A stretch of 64,000 bases of DNA from assembly GCA_905214225.1 (NCBI GenBank), contig CAJMLL010000002.1, positions 41,776 to 105,775 on the forward strand. The letters are read 5' to 3'. Positions within the stretch are counted from its first letter, which is position 1. Every line of letters begins with the position of its first letter. This stretch comes from an uncultured bacterium (GTDB lineage: Bacteria > Bacillota > Clostridia > Peptostreptococcales > Anaerovoracaceae). Below, one piece after another: positions 17,560-26,024 of the stretch. The position numbers were made by a program, and so were the translations under genes. The notes below the pieces were generated by a model. It had not been told where the DNA came from. It saw nothing but the letters and a program-made list of their open reading frames with translations, and ran no database searches.

Positions 17560-17679
17560 TCCGCAGAGCGGATCTTCATGTTCAATTGAATACTCTGGCA
17601 CATGCCGCAGAACGTTTCCTTTTGTATGATTTTTCCCTTCCTTTCGGTGAAATGATTTTATGCGGCGGTGTCCTGGTAG

Positions 17680-17707
17680 AGAGGCTGTTTATGGCAGTCT
17701 CTTTTTT
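17680..17707 (+). terminator. Rho-independent terminator
   Basis: AGAGGCTG at 17680-17687 pairs with CAGTCTCT at 17695-17702 (one G-T pair), followed by a T run. It ends the transglycosylase transcript. Confidence 0.72.
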
Positions 17708-17864
17708 CATGCCGAAAATCGGATGAGCGGCAGCGTACAGACGGCGGCTGTGGAGCAGGGAGAGATCTGCGAGGCTGATTGAACATCAGGCTGCATACAG
17801 ATCATGAAAATGCCTGGAGATCTGCTCCCACTGGCTCTTGACACCATCGAGCAGAATGAAGAGT

Positions 17865-17893
17865 TTGCGAACAGGGTGTGATGATGTTAGAAT
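17865..17893 (+). promoter_or_regulatory. Candidate promoter for mtnA-scpA-scpB/aroK
   Basis: TTGCGA (17865-17870), a 17-base spacer and TAGAAT (17888-17893), about 105 bases before the GTG start of mtnA. Confidence 0.5.
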
Positions 17894-17998
17894 ATATCCA
17901 CGTATGTTTGAAACAGCGGAACGGCGGGGAGCGGCAGAAGAGGCGGTTTTCTCTTGCCGGGTGGATTTTGTCCGACAGACAGTGAGGAAGTGACAGAA

Positions 17999-19042
17999 GT
18001 GAAGTTTGAAACGATCGCATTCAGGGACGGAAAACTGGTTATTCTGGACCAGACCCGTCTGCCGAATGAAGAGAAATATATTGAACTGAAGACGAAGGAA
18101 GACGTTTATGACGCCATTAAGAAGCTGATGGTGCGCGGGGCGCCGGCGATCGGAGATGCGGCGGGATACGGGCTGTATGTCAGTGTCCGGGACAGCCGTG
18201 CGGAAAGCCTGGAGGCGTTTAAGAAGGAGGTCGGCGAAACAGCGGAGTACCTGAATTCTTCCCGCCCGACGGCGGTCAATCTGAGCTGGGCGCTGAACCG
18301 CCTGCTGAAGCGGCTGGATTCCTTTACAGGAAGTGTGGAAGACGCAAAACAGCTGCTGCTGGATGAGGCGGACGAGATTTTCAAGGAGGATGTGGAGTCC
18401 TGCAGAAAGATGGGCGAGTACGGGCTGACGCTGCTTAAGCCGGGCATGGGCATTCTGACCCACTGCAATGCGGGAGCGCTGGCCACGGCCCGCTACGGAA
18501 CCTGTCTGTCACCGGTTTATCTGGGGGAAGAGCAGGGCTATGGATTCCATGTTTACGCGGATGAGACACGGCCGCTGCTTCAGGGGGCCAGGCTGACTTC
18601 CTGGGAACTGAAAAAGGCCGGTGTGGATGTTACGCTGATCTGCGATAATATGGCGGCTTCTGCCATGAGAAAGGGCTGGATTCAGGCAGTTGTGGTCGGA
18701 TGTGACCGGATGGCGGCCAACGGAGACGGCGCCAATAAGATAGGAACGTCGCAGGTCGCGATTATGGCTAAGGAGTACGGCATTCCATTCTACATGTTCG
18801 TGCCGACTTCGACGATTGATCTCGACACTGAAAGCGGCGGCGATATCGTCATCGAAGAGAGAGACGGCGAAGAGATTTACCGGATGTGGTACGAGAAGCC
18901 GATGGCGCCGGAAGGGGTAAAGACCTTCAACCCTGCCTTTGATGTCACGGACCATAAGTACATCACCGCCGTAATTACGGAGAAGGGAATCGCGCGGCCG
19001 CCGTACACGGAGAGCCTGCGGAGACTGGTTCATGAGCTATAA
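17999..19042 (+). CDS. mtnA: S-methyl-5-thioribose-1-phosphate isomerase
   Basis: This enzyme isomerises methylthioribose-1-phosphate to the ribulose form in methionine salvage. The 347-residue protein belongs to the eIF2B-alpha-like family. Diagnostic stretches are LMVRGAPAIGDAAGYGL (about residues 41-57), the cysteine-containing HCNAGALATARYGT (about 155-168) and GCDRMAANGDGANKIGTSQVA (about 238-258). The GTG at 17999 is preferred because AGGAAG lies eight bases upstream; the alternative ATG 45 bases earlier adds residues not typical of the family. No other salvage gene is nearby. Its last codons overlap scpA by 11 bases. Confidence 0.93.
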   Translation: MKFETIAFRDGKLVILDQTRLPNEEKYIELKTKEDVYDAIKKLMVRGAPAIGDAAGYGLYVSVRDSRAESLEAFKKEVGETAEYLNSSRPTAVNLSWALNRLLKRLDSFTGSVEDAKQLLLDEADEIFKEDVESCRKMGEYGLTLLKPGMGILTHCNAGALATARYGTCLSPVYLGEEQGYGFHVYADETRPLLQGARLTSWELKKAGVDVTLICDNMAASAMRKGWIQAVVVGCDRMAANGDGANKIGTSQVAIMAKEYGIPFYMFVPTSTIDLDTESGGDIVIEERDGEEIYRMWYEKPMAPEGVKTFNPAFDVTDHKYITAVITEKGIARPPYTESLRRLVHEL

Positions 19043-19883
19043 GGTTACTCTGCCGGAGTTTGAAGGGCCGTTTGATCTTCTGGTTTATCTGATCGAGAGT
19101 TCGGAGATGAGCATTTATGACATCCGGATTTCGGAGATCACGGAGCAGTACATGACTTATCTGCATCAGATGCAGGATTGGAATATAGAGCTTTCCTCGG
19201 AGTTTATGGTGCTGGCATCGGAACTTCTGAGAATCAAGTCGAAGATGCTGCTTCCGGGGGCGGAAAAGGAAAAGAAGGATCAGGGCGTAGTGCGGGAAGA
19301 CCCGCGTGAAGACCTGGTTCAGCAGCTGCTGGAATATAAGCGGTGCAAGGCGGCGGGGAAGGCCCTGCAGGAGCGTGCCCGCGAGATGGAAGATGTGTAT
19401 GTCAAGCCGCAGGAGGATCTGTCGGATTACACGGAACATCCGGATGAGTATCTGCGTCTGGGAACAGAAGAGTTTATCCGCGCCTTTTCTTCATTTCTTC
19501 ACAGAAAGAAGCGGCTGGAGGACACAAGAAAGCGATATACCACAATGCGCCGGGAGAAGGAGACCATGGAAAACCGCATGGCCATGATCCGGGACGTTTT
19601 TCTGAAAACCGGCAGGAAGGATGTGCTGGATTTCCGCCAGCTGGTGCCGTCCAGGACACGCATGGACGCCATCGTCAGTTTCCTGGCTGTGCTTCAGATG
19701 GTGCGGGGACACTATCTGAACATCCGCCAGTGGGGGCTGTACGGCGAGATTGAGCTTTCTTCCGGAAGCCGGCCGCTGGAGCAGTTCTCGCCTGAAGAAG
19801 AGGCAGAAAGAGCCGATGAGGATGGAGCAGGAGAGCATACATCCGGAAAAGATGAGCATACAGAAGAGAAGGGAGATTCATGA
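19032..19883 (+). CDS. scpA: Segregation and condensation protein A (kleisin)
   Basis: This kleisin bridges SMC heads in the bacterial condensin complex that organises and separates chromosomes. The 283-residue protein starts with the N-terminal motif LPEFEGPFDLLVYLIESSEMSIYDIRISEITEQYM and continues with EFMVLASELLRIKSKMLLPG, all typical of ScpA. The C-terminal winged-helix region (FLAVLQMVRGHYLNIRQ) is present. It is followed by an acidic, glutamate-rich tail of about 30 residues that is longer than usual. It overlaps mtnA by 11 bases and the next gene by four (ATGA), so it is translationally coupled on both sides. Confidence 0.95.
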   Translation: MSYKVTLPEFEGPFDLLVYLIESSEMSIYDIRISEITEQYMTYLHQMQDWNIELSSEFMVLASELLRIKSKMLLPGAEKEKKDQGVVREDPREDLVQQLLEYKRCKAAGKALQERAREMEDVYVKPQEDLSDYTEHPDEYLRLGTEEFIRAFSSFLHRKKRLEDTRKRYTTMRREKETMENRMAMIRDVFLKTGRKDVLDFRQLVPSRTRMDAIVSFLAVLQMVRGHYLNIRQWGLYGEIELSSGSRPLEQFSPEEEAERADEDGAGEHTSGKDEHTEEKGDS

Positions 19884-20956
19884 CCGGAAGCAGAGAAATA
19901 ATAAAATCCGCGCTGGAATCGATGCTGTACGTCTGGGGGCGTCCGCTCCCGGCGAGGGATGCGGCAAAGGTCTTCGGCCTGACGGAGGATGAGGCGGTTC
20001 AGCTCTTTCTGGATCTTCAGAAAGAGTATGAGGACCGGGACAGCGGCATCCGCATCCGCAGAATCCGGAACTCCTTTCAGTTCATCACAGCGCCGGAGAA
20101 CGCGGAGTTTGTCCGCAGACTCTGCACACCGGTTAAGGAGAAGCGGCTTTCCCAGGCTTCCCTGGAGGTACTGGCCGTGATCGCCTATCTGCAGCCGGTG
20201 ACCCGCGGACGGATCGACCAGATCCGCGGCGTCAAGTGCGACCGGGTCGTGGAGGGCCTGATCGATAAAGGACTGGTCGAGAGCCGCGGGCGTTCCTCGG
20301 GGGTGGGACGGCCGATTCTGTACGGTACGACAGACAAGTTTCTGGAGCAGCTGGGGCTGGAGAGCCTGGACGATCTGCCGGAGATATCTGAAGAGGGCAT
20401 TCTGAGACAGGAGAGGGAAGAAGAAAGTATTCAGAATGAGGAATTGGAGACAAAAATGAAGGAGCAAGGGAATGTAATCATGGTCGGCATGCCATCATGC
20501 GGGAAAAGTACGGTGGGTGCCGCCCTGGCGGAAGCATCCGGGAAAAAGTTCCTGGACGCTGATGATGTCATCGAAAGACAGGAGGGCAGGACCCTTCAGG
20601 AAATTATCGATGCGGACGGAAACGACTACTTTTCAGATGCGGAGCGGCGCGCGCTGCTTTCGATCGATGCGAGAAATACCGTCATCGCGACGGGCGGAAG
20701 CGCAATTTTCGCTGAAGATGCCATTGAGCGTCTGCGGAAGACCGGAAAAGTCGTGTATATCCGGATTCAGGAATCGACCGTAGAAAAGCGTCTGGATAAT
20801 CTGGACAGCCGGGGCGTGACCATGGAAAAAGGGCAGACCCTTGCGGACCTGTACAATCTGCGGACACCCTACTATGAGAAACATGCAGACATCACCGTTG
20901 ACGGTGACGGAAGAGAAATCGCGGATGTAGTTGCGGAAATCTGTAAAAAGCTGTAG
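19880..20956 (+). CDS. scpB-aroK: ScpB - shikimate kinase in-frame fusion
   Basis: One uninterrupted 358-residue frame contains two known proteins. Residues 1-192 are ScpB, the SMC-kleisin accessory dimer: SALESMLYVWGRPLPARDAAKVFGL, the winged helix LSQASLEVLAVIAYLQPVTRG, VGRPILYGTTDKFLEQLGL and the C-terminal LPEI. Residues 193-358 are a complete shikimate kinase, which phosphorylates shikimate in the chorismate pathway: P-loop GMPSCGKSTVG (about 202-212), LDADDVIE, the shikimate-binding ATGGSA and the lid-like LYNLRTPYYEKHADITV. No stop separates them. However, an internal ATG at 20456 (residue 193), preceded by GGAG at ideal spacing, begins MKEQGNVIMVG, so the kinase may also be made alone. 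Nothing in the frame suggests a sequencing error, but one missing base cannot be excluded. Confidence 0.88.
   Translation: MTGSREIIKSALESMLYVWGRPLPARDAAKVFGLTEDEAVQLFLDLQKEYEDRDSGIRIRRIRNSFQFITAPENAEFVRRLCTPVKEKRLSQASLEVLAVIAYLQPVTRGRIDQIRGVKCDRVVEGLIDKGLVESRGRSSGVGRPILYGTTDKFLEQLGLESLDDLPEISEEGILRQEREEESIQNEELETKMKEQGNVIMVGMPSCGKSTVGAALAEASGKKFLDADDVIERQEGRTLQEIIDADGNDYFSDAERRALLSIDARNTVIATGGSAIFAEDAIERLRKTGKVVYIRIQESTVEKRLDNLDSRGVTMEKGQTLADLYNLRTPYYEKHADITVDGDGREIADVVAEICKKL
20445..20458 (+). promoter_or_regulatory. Internal ribosome-binding site and ATG for a stand-alone shikimate kinase
   Basis: GGAG at 20446-20449 stands six bases before an in-frame ATG (20456-20458) exactly at the junction between ScpB and the kinase. 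This would allow a separate 166-residue shikimate kinase besides the fusion. Confidence 0.55.
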
Positions 20957-20977
20957 AGTATAACACGCCGGTAAAAT

Positions 20978-21006
20978 TTGACAACAGCGCACAGTACCGG
21001 TAAAAT
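20978..21006 (+). promoter_or_regulatory. Strong SigA-type promoter for the SCIFF locus
   Basis: Consensus TTGACA (20978-20983), a 17-base spacer and TAAAAT (21001-21006). Two near-identical 13-base sequences, CCGGTAAAATTTG (20968) and CCGGTAAAATATG (20997), overlap the -35 and -10 regions 29 bases apart and could bind a regulator. Confidence 0.8.
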
Positions 21007-21046
21007 ATGAATAAATATATCCTATCAACAGAAAGGCGTGATTATC

Positions 21047-21190
21047 ATGAAGAGAATTAAAACGATCCAGACAAGAGATCTGAACAAGAGCATTGCAGAC
21101 GGCGGCTGCGGAGAGTGCCAGACTTCATGCCAGAGTGCATGCAAGACTTCCTGCGGCGTTGCGAACCAGAAGTGCGAGAAGAGCCTGTAA
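21047..21190 (+). CDS. scfA: SCIFF six-cysteine ribosomally made peptide precursor
   Basis: A 47-residue precursor peptide beginning MKRIKTIQTRDLNKSIADGG, with six cysteines at positions 21, 24, 28, 32, 36 and 43 in the C-terminal half. This is the hallmark of the SCIFF family (six cysteines in about forty-five residues), found almost universally in Clostridia. Known relatives receive intramolecular thioether crosslinks from their partner radical-SAM enzyme. The mature function is unresolved. GAAAGG precedes the ATG. Its stop codon overlaps the maturase start (TAATG), so the two are translationally coupled. A consensus promoter lies directly upstream, which fits high expression. Confidence 0.96.
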   Translation: MKRIKTIQTRDLNKSIADGGCGECQTSCQSACKTSCGVANQKCEKSL

Positions 21191-22605
21191 TGATTCATCA
21201 GTACAAGCTGAACGGATACAACATTGTTCTGGACGTAAACAGCGGTTCTGTACATTGCGTGGATGATGTCGCTTACGACATCATCCAGCTTTTTTGTGAA
21301 GCAAAAGATCAGGGAAAAGAGCCGGACCGTGCCTCTGTCAGGGAAAAGATTCTGGCAAAATACAATGACAGAGACGATGTTACGCCTGAGGACATTGATC
21401 AGACGATGTCGGACATCGACGAACTGGAGCAGCAGAAGAAGCTGTTTGCGAAGGATATCTGGGAGCCGAGCGCGGGCATTCTGAAAGAGCGGCATACAGA
21501 AGTCAAGGCGCTGTGCCTCCATGTTGCGCATACCTGCAATCTGAACTGCTCCTACTGCTTTGCCAGTCAGGGAAGATTCCACGGTGAACGCGCGATCATG
21601 AGCCTGGATACCGCAAAACAGGCGATTGACTGGCTGGTAGACAATTCCGGCGACCACTACAACCTGGAAGTTGACTTCTTCGGCGGCGAGCCGCTGCTGA
21701 ACTGGGATGTGGTCAAGCAGACCGTCGCTTACGCGCGTTCTCTGGAAAAAGAGAACCACAAGCATTTCCGTTTTACACTGACCACCAACGGTGTCGGAAT
21801 CAACGATGATGTCATCGACTTTACGAATAAAGAAATGAATAATGTCGTCCTGAGTCTGGACGGCAGAAAAGAAGTGCATGACCACCTGAGAAAGTTCATC
21901 GACGGACGCGGAAGCTACGACGTCATCGTTCCGAAATTCCAGAAACTGGTCAAAGCCAGAGGGGACAAGGAGTATTATATCCGCGGAACCTTCACGCACA
22001 ACAACGTGGATTTCACCGAGGACCTGTTCCATATGGCAGACTTGGGATTTGACCGCCTGTCCATCGAGCCGGTCGTCTGTTCCCCGGATGAGCCGTATGC
22101 GCTGACCGAGGAAGACCTCCCGGAGATTTTCCATCAGTACGAGATCCTCGCAAAATGGCTGATGGAGAGGGAAAAAGCCGGAAAGCCGGTCGTTTTCTAT
22201 CACTACATGCTGGATCTTCAGGGCGGACCATGCATCTATAAAAGGATTTCCGGATGCGGATCCGGTACAGAGTACTACGCGGTTACCCCGTGGGGAGACC
22301 TGTTCCCGTGCCATCAGTTCGTCGGCGACGAGCAGTTCAAGATGGGAGACATCTGGCACGGCATCACGCGTGAGGACATCAAGGAAGACTTCAAGATGTG
22401 CAACGTCTACGCAAGAGAAGAGTGCAGAAGCTGCTGGGCGCGTCTGTACTGCTCCGGCGGATGTGCGGCCAACGCCTACCACGGAACCGGAAGCATTAAG
22501 GGCGTCTACGATTACAGCTGCAAGATCTTCAGAAAGCGTATGGAATGCGCGGTCATGATCCAGGTGGCAAAAGCACTTGGTGATCTGGAGCCGGACGCAG
22601 AATAA
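21190..22605 (+). CDS. scfB: SCIFF radical SAM maturase (thioether-forming, SPASM domain)
   Basis: This 471-residue enzyme would install thioether links in the SCIFF peptide using S-adenosylmethionine and iron-sulfur clusters. An N-terminal peptide-recognition (RRE-like) region (about residues 1-95) is followed by the radical-SAM core with the CxxxCxxC motif HTCNLNCSYCFA (Cys115, Cys119, Cys122) and FFGGEPLLNW (about 176-185). The C-terminal SPASM region carries the auxiliary-cluster cysteines in GCGSGTEYYAVTPWGDLFPCHQF and CRSCWARLYCSGGCAANAYH. I chose ATG 21190, overlapping the SCIFF stop, because MIHQYKLNGYNIVLD is the usual N-terminus. No transporter or protease for export is adjacent. 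Confidence 0.96.
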   Translation: MIHQYKLNGYNIVLDVNSGSVHCVDDVAYDIIQLFCEAKDQGKEPDRASVREKILAKYNDRDDVTPEDIDQTMSDIDELEQQKKLFAKDIWEPSAGILKERHTEVKALCLHVAHTCNLNCSYCFASQGRFHGERAIMSLDTAKQAIDWLVDNSGDHYNLEVDFFGGEPLLNWDVVKQTVAYARSLEKENHKHFRFTLTTNGVGINDDVIDFTNKEMNNVVLSLDGRKEVHDHLRKFIDGRGSYDVIVPKFQKLVKARGDKEYYIRGTFTHNNVDFTEDLFHMADLGFDRLSIEPVVCSPDEPYALTEEDLPEIFHQYEILAKWLMEREKAGKPVVFYHYMLDLQGGPCIYKRISGCGSGTEYYAVTPWGDLFPCHQFVGDEQFKMGDIWHGITREDIKEDFKMCNVYAREECRSCWARLYCSGGCAANAYHGTGSIKGVYDYSCKIFRKRMECAVMIQVAKALGDLEPDAE

Positions 22606-22629
22606 ATCAGATGAATATATCCTGCAAAG

Positions 22630-22656
22630 GGCGGCGGCGTTTGCCGCCGCCTCTTC
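22630..22656 (+). terminator. GC-rich hairpin after scfB, weak terminator
   Basis: GGCGGCGGC (22630-22638) and GCCGCCGCC (22643-22651) form a perfect nine-bp stem with a GTTT loop, followed by TCTTCT. Only a poor T tract follows, so some read-through into the next gene, 20 bases downstream, is likely. Confidence 0.5.
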
Positions 22657-22676
22657 TACACGAAGGAGAGATTTCC

Positions 22677-23387
22677 ATGAGAATCAATAAATACATCGCA
22701 GAAGCGGGAATCGCAAGCAGAAGAAAAGCGGATGAACTGATCCGCCAGGGCAAGGTAAAAATCAACGGAGCTGTCCTCACACAGCCGGGATACGACGTGC
22801 AGGACGGCGATGAAGTCGTCGTCTGCGGACAGCCGGTCCGCCACGCCGAGCAGAATAAGGTCTACTATATGCTGAACAAGCCGGCAGGATGCATCACATC
22901 CGTGCACGACGATAAAGGAAGACCGACGGTCATGGATCTCATGCAGGAAGTGGAAGAGCGCATCTATCCGGTGGGACGTCTGGATTTCCAGACCTCCGGA
23001 CTGCTCTTCCTGACCAACGACGGCGATTTTGCCTATCATCTGACCCATCCGAAACATGAGGTCGGAAAGACTTATGTACTCCGCGCAGAGGGCAGCCTGA
23101 GCCATCGTCAGCTCCAGCTTCTGAGAAACGGGGTGAACATCGGCGGCTTTAAGACTTCCCCGGCCCATGTCCGTGTTCTGAAGTGCAATAAGCATTCCAC
23201 CGTGTTGGAAATGACGATTCATGAAGGAAAGAACCGCCAGATCCGCCGCATGCTGGAAGCCGTCGGAAGCCACGTGCTGGAACTGGAGCGCATCGCTTAC
23301 GGAAATATCGTGCTGGGCCACCTGAAACCGGGCAGATTTCGCAGGCTCAGTCCGTCAGAAGTTGCCTATCTGATGCAGAAGGCGTAA
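22677..23387 (+). CDS. Ribosomal large-subunit pseudouridine synthase, RluB/RsuA family
   Basis: A 236-residue pseudouridine synthase. An S4 RNA-binding domain comes first (MRINKYIAEAGIASRRKADELIRQGKVKING), followed by the RsuA/RluB catalytic domain with the aspartate in YPVGRLDFQTSGLLFLTNDG (about residues 101-120) and HEGKNRQIRRMLEAVG near 182-197. By homology it modifies 23S rRNA; distinguishing RluB from RluE or RsuA is not possible from motifs alone. AAGGAGAG seven bases before ATG 22677 defines the start. It follows the SCIFF maturase across a GC-rich hairpin. Confidence 0.9.
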   Translation: MRINKYIAEAGIASRRKADELIRQGKVKINGAVLTQPGYDVQDGDEVVVCGQPVRHAEQNKVYYMLNKPAGCITSVHDDKGRPTVMDLMQEVEERIYPVGRLDFQTSGLLFLTNDGDFAYHLTHPKHEVGKTYVLRAEGSLSHRQLQLLRNGVNIGGFKTSPAHVRVLKCNKHSTVLEMTIHEGKNRQIRRMLEAVGSHVLELERIAYGNIVLGHLKPGRFRRLSPSEVAYLMQKA

Positions 23388-23454
23388 AAACCTTCAGAAC
23401 CAGTATTTACGAACCATCATTGAATCACAGAAATAACGCAGAAAGGAGGATGGC

Positions 23455-24690
23455 ATGAAGAATAAGAAGTTTACCGTTCTGGAAGGCGGACTTTCCCATC
23501 CGGAAGACAAGCCGGAGAGATCTTCCCGGCCGTCCGGCACCCTATACATGGACCGCAGTGCACTGAGCTTTCAGCATGCCTGGATTACCGACACCCGTCT
23601 GATGGGCGTGGTCTGCCTGGGAATCTGCTGGAGAATCATCGGCGGCACGCATGATGAATTTCTGCAGTATTTCTACTTCGATGCCGTGGAATACGGGTTT
23701 GACCGTTTCGATTATCTGATGGACCCGGGCGATGAGGAGAAGGAAGACCTGGAAGCATCCTATATCGGCGGCCTCGGCGGTTCCAAGCTCGCCGTCACCG
23801 AACGAGAGGCCGTGCATCTGGTCCACCAGTACGCGGAATTTAACCGCAGAAAGCAGCTCGATCTTCCGGACGGTCAGCCGATGTACCAGTTCCTCCTTCT
23901 GTCAAAAGATAATCTGACAAGGATGGAAAGCCGCCTGCTCCTGGAAAAATCCTGTATCCGGCCGAGAAGCCGCGTGGAGGCGGTCAACTACTTTCTCATG
24001 CGTTACACCGACCGGGACTGGGACGCCGTGTCCGTCCTGACCGACGGAGAGATCAGCCATGATCTGCTCGCTGAATACGGTCACATGGGCGTCTTCAGCA
24101 ACCATACAGAAGATGATCCGGAAGATGAAAACAGCCTGGACTGCCGGACCATTGTCTCAGAATCTGACGACTCCAGTGAATTCTACCTGCTGATGAGCAG
24201 GTTCAGCTTTAAGGGCAGAAGCAAGAAAATCACGGATTTTATCGTCCGGGAAAAGATGGAAATTACCGACCAGGAGGCATATCTGAACCTGCTCCATAAA
24301 GAGTACGTCATGGTATTCGACTACACCGGACCGCTGGAAAGCTTCGGACGCCAGTCCAGCCGGCTTTTAAAGCGCGCCATGATTGTCCAGGAAGACGAAG
24401 GTACAACCTATATGCTCTACCGTCCGAACAACGACCATGCGCTGAAGAGCGACTTCCATCTCTATGATGATCTGATCGGCATCTACTATATGGGAAACAT
24501 CGGCCAGCTTGTCATTTCCAGCAACACCCCGATGGACGCGAAGACACTGGAATTTGACCTCCTGACCTCCCCGGTCGCCAGATATCTGAAAATGAAACAG
24601 AACCTGCTGTTCAGCGAGCCCGTCATGAATAACTTCCTGATGAGCGGAATGGCAGATTTTGAGGATTTTCTGGACCTGATCAGAGAGTAG
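23455..24690 (+). CDS. Hypothetical protein, 411 residues, unrecognised
   Basis: I do not recognise this protein. It is soluble-looking, without signal peptide or membrane helix, and acidic. Visible features are an N-terminal Lys-rich leader (MKNKKFTVLEGGLSHPEDK), a tryptophan- and aromatic-rich segment (AWITDTRLMGVVCLGICWRIIGGTHDEFLQYFYFD), an acidic stretch near residues 218-228 (EDDPEDEN), and a tidy C-terminal half (ADFEDFLDLIRE at the end). Codon use and the GGAGG site before the ATG look native. It sits between a pseudouridine synthase and a tRNA-editing protein, which might hint at a translation-related role, but that is only context. It could define a lineage-specific family. Confidence 0.8.
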   Translation: MKNKKFTVLEGGLSHPEDKPERSSRPSGTLYMDRSALSFQHAWITDTRLMGVVCLGICWRIIGGTHDEFLQYFYFDAVEYGFDRFDYLMDPGDEEKEDLEASYIGGLGGSKLAVTEREAVHLVHQYAEFNRRKQLDLPDGQPMYQFLLLSKDNLTRMESRLLLEKSCIRPRSRVEAVNYFLMRYTDRDWDAVSVLTDGEISHDLLAEYGHMGVFSNHTEDDPEDENSLDCRTIVSESDDSSEFYLLMSRFSFKGRSKKITDFIVREKMEITDQEAYLNLLHKEYVMVFDYTGPLESFGRQSSRLLKRAMIVQEDEGTTYMLYRPNNDHALKSDFHLYDDLIGIYYMGNIGQLVISSNTPMDAKTLEFDLLTSPVARYLKMKQNLLFSEPVMNNFLMSGMADFEDFLDLIRE

Positions 24691-24733
24691 CTGCGGCAGT
24701 TTCAGAACAAAAAGAATAAGCAAGGAGTGCATG

Positions 24734-26011
24734 ATGACGGAACGTCTGTATCAGAAAAATGTATATCAGAAGACCTGTACCGCGCAGCTGCTGGCAATCG
24801 CAGAAGGCAGGCAGGGCAGCGCCCTGATCCTTGACCAGACTGTATTTTGTCCGGAAGGAGGCGGCCAGGGAAGCGACCGGGGAAGGGCCGTAACGAAGAC
24901 TGGAAAAACACTGGAAATAACCGATGTGCAGGAGGAAGACGGCCGTCTGCTCCACTATTTTAAAGCTGAAAGCGGCGCAGAACTGAAGGCGGGAGATTCT
25001 CTTGCGCTTCAGCTGGACTGGGACCTGCGCTTTGATCACATGCAGAGGCACGCCGGCGAGCACATTCTGTCCGGAGCCCTGCACCGCCTGTTCGGAGCCT
25101 TCAATCAGGGATTTCACATGGGTGAGGACTGCATGACCATCGACGCGGCCTTCCGCCCGGAGAGAGAAGTGACGCGGATGGCGGAACTGGATTCTTTTCC
25201 GGACTATTCTAAAGTAAGCTGGGAGATGGCGCTGGAGGCGGAGCGCGAGGCCAACCGTGTGGTCTGGCTGGATGCACCGATTCAGGTCAGCTATTTCAAG
25301 AACCGTGAAGAGGCAGAAGCCATGCCGCTTCGGAAAATGCTGAATTTTGACGAGGACATTTCTGTGGTTACCGTAGGGGATCCTGCGCATCCGCTGGACT
25401 GCTGCCCCTGCTGCGGAACCCACCCGGACTCTTCCGGCCAGGTGGGCCTGATCAAGGTCTACAAGGTCGAGCAGAACCGCGGCCGGACCCGGATTTACTT
25501 TGATGCCGGAAAGCGGGCGCTGGAAAATTACCAGCGCCAGTATGATGTGCTGACCCAGGCAGGCGAGCGGCTCTCCGCCGGCGAACAGGACCTTCTGGAA
25601 AAATTGGACCGCCTCATGCAGAAGGAGGATGAGCTGCATAATGAAGTCTATCAGCTCCGCCAGGCCAGGGTGAATGCGGCGGCGGAAGAGATCCGGCAGA
25701 ATCTTCATCCGGGCCTCATGAAAGAGCTGAACGACCTGTCGGACGATGAACTCCTGAGGGTCCAGAAGAAACTGAGAAAAGCCGTCAGCGGCGTGATTTT
25801 CCTTGTGAAGCCTGCGGAGCAGGCGGTCTTCCTTTTGTCCGACGGAAAGGGGACAAAAAATGACTGTGCGGCGATGGTAAACGAACTCGCGCGGCCGCTT
25901 GGCGGAAAGGGCGGTGGAAAGCCGCAGAGCGCCAGAGTCCGCTTCGACAACTGTGAGACGATGGAAAAATTCCTCAGGAGCGCGGCGGAATTCGCCGAGT
26001 TAGACAAATAG
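24734..26011 (+). CDS. Alanyl-tRNA editing protein, AlaX-L type with DHHA1 domain
   Basis: A free-standing editing protein that would hydrolyse mischarged Ser- or Gly-tRNA-Ala. The 425-residue protein resembles the editing half of AlaRS. CPEGGGQGSDRG is near residues 35-46, the zinc ligands are in RHAGEHILSG (about 106-115, HxxxH) and CCPCCGTHP (about 220-228), then a coiled linker and a C-terminal DHHA1 domain with PLGGKGGGKPQSARV. The catalytic AlaRS domain is absent. Two adjacent ATGs exist at 24731 and 24734; the second has the better AAGGAG spacing. metK follows behind a riboswitch, so transcription is probably separate. Confidence 0.9.
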   Translation: MTERLYQKNVYQKTCTAQLLAIAEGRQGSALILDQTVFCPEGGGQGSDRGRAVTKTGKTLEITDVQEEDGRLLHYFKAESGAELKAGDSLALQLDWDLRFDHMQRHAGEHILSGALHRLFGAFNQGFHMGEDCMTIDAAFRPEREVTRMAELDSFPDYSKVSWEMALEAEREANRVVWLDAPIQVSYFKNREEAEAMPLRKMLNFDEDISVVTVGDPAHPLDCCPCCGTHPDSSGQVGLIKVYKVEQNRGRTRIYFDAGKRALENYQRQYDVLTQAGERLSAGEQDLLEKLDRLMQKEDELHNEVYQLRQARVNAAAEEIRQNLHPGLMKELNDLSDDELLRVQKKLRKAVSGVIFLVKPAEQAVFLLSDGKGTKNDCAAMVNELARPLGGKGGGKPQSARVRFDNCETMEKFLRSAAEFAELDK

Positions 26012-26024
26012 CTGTGGTTGTATA

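Larger units (their letters stand above)
17560..17998. other. 439-base intergenic region before mtnA
   Basis: It holds a small hairpin right after the transglycosylase stop, a terminator at 17680-17707 and a promoter at 17865-17893. No further gene is supported; one 33-codon frame starting at 17882 has no recognisable content. Confidence 0.5.
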
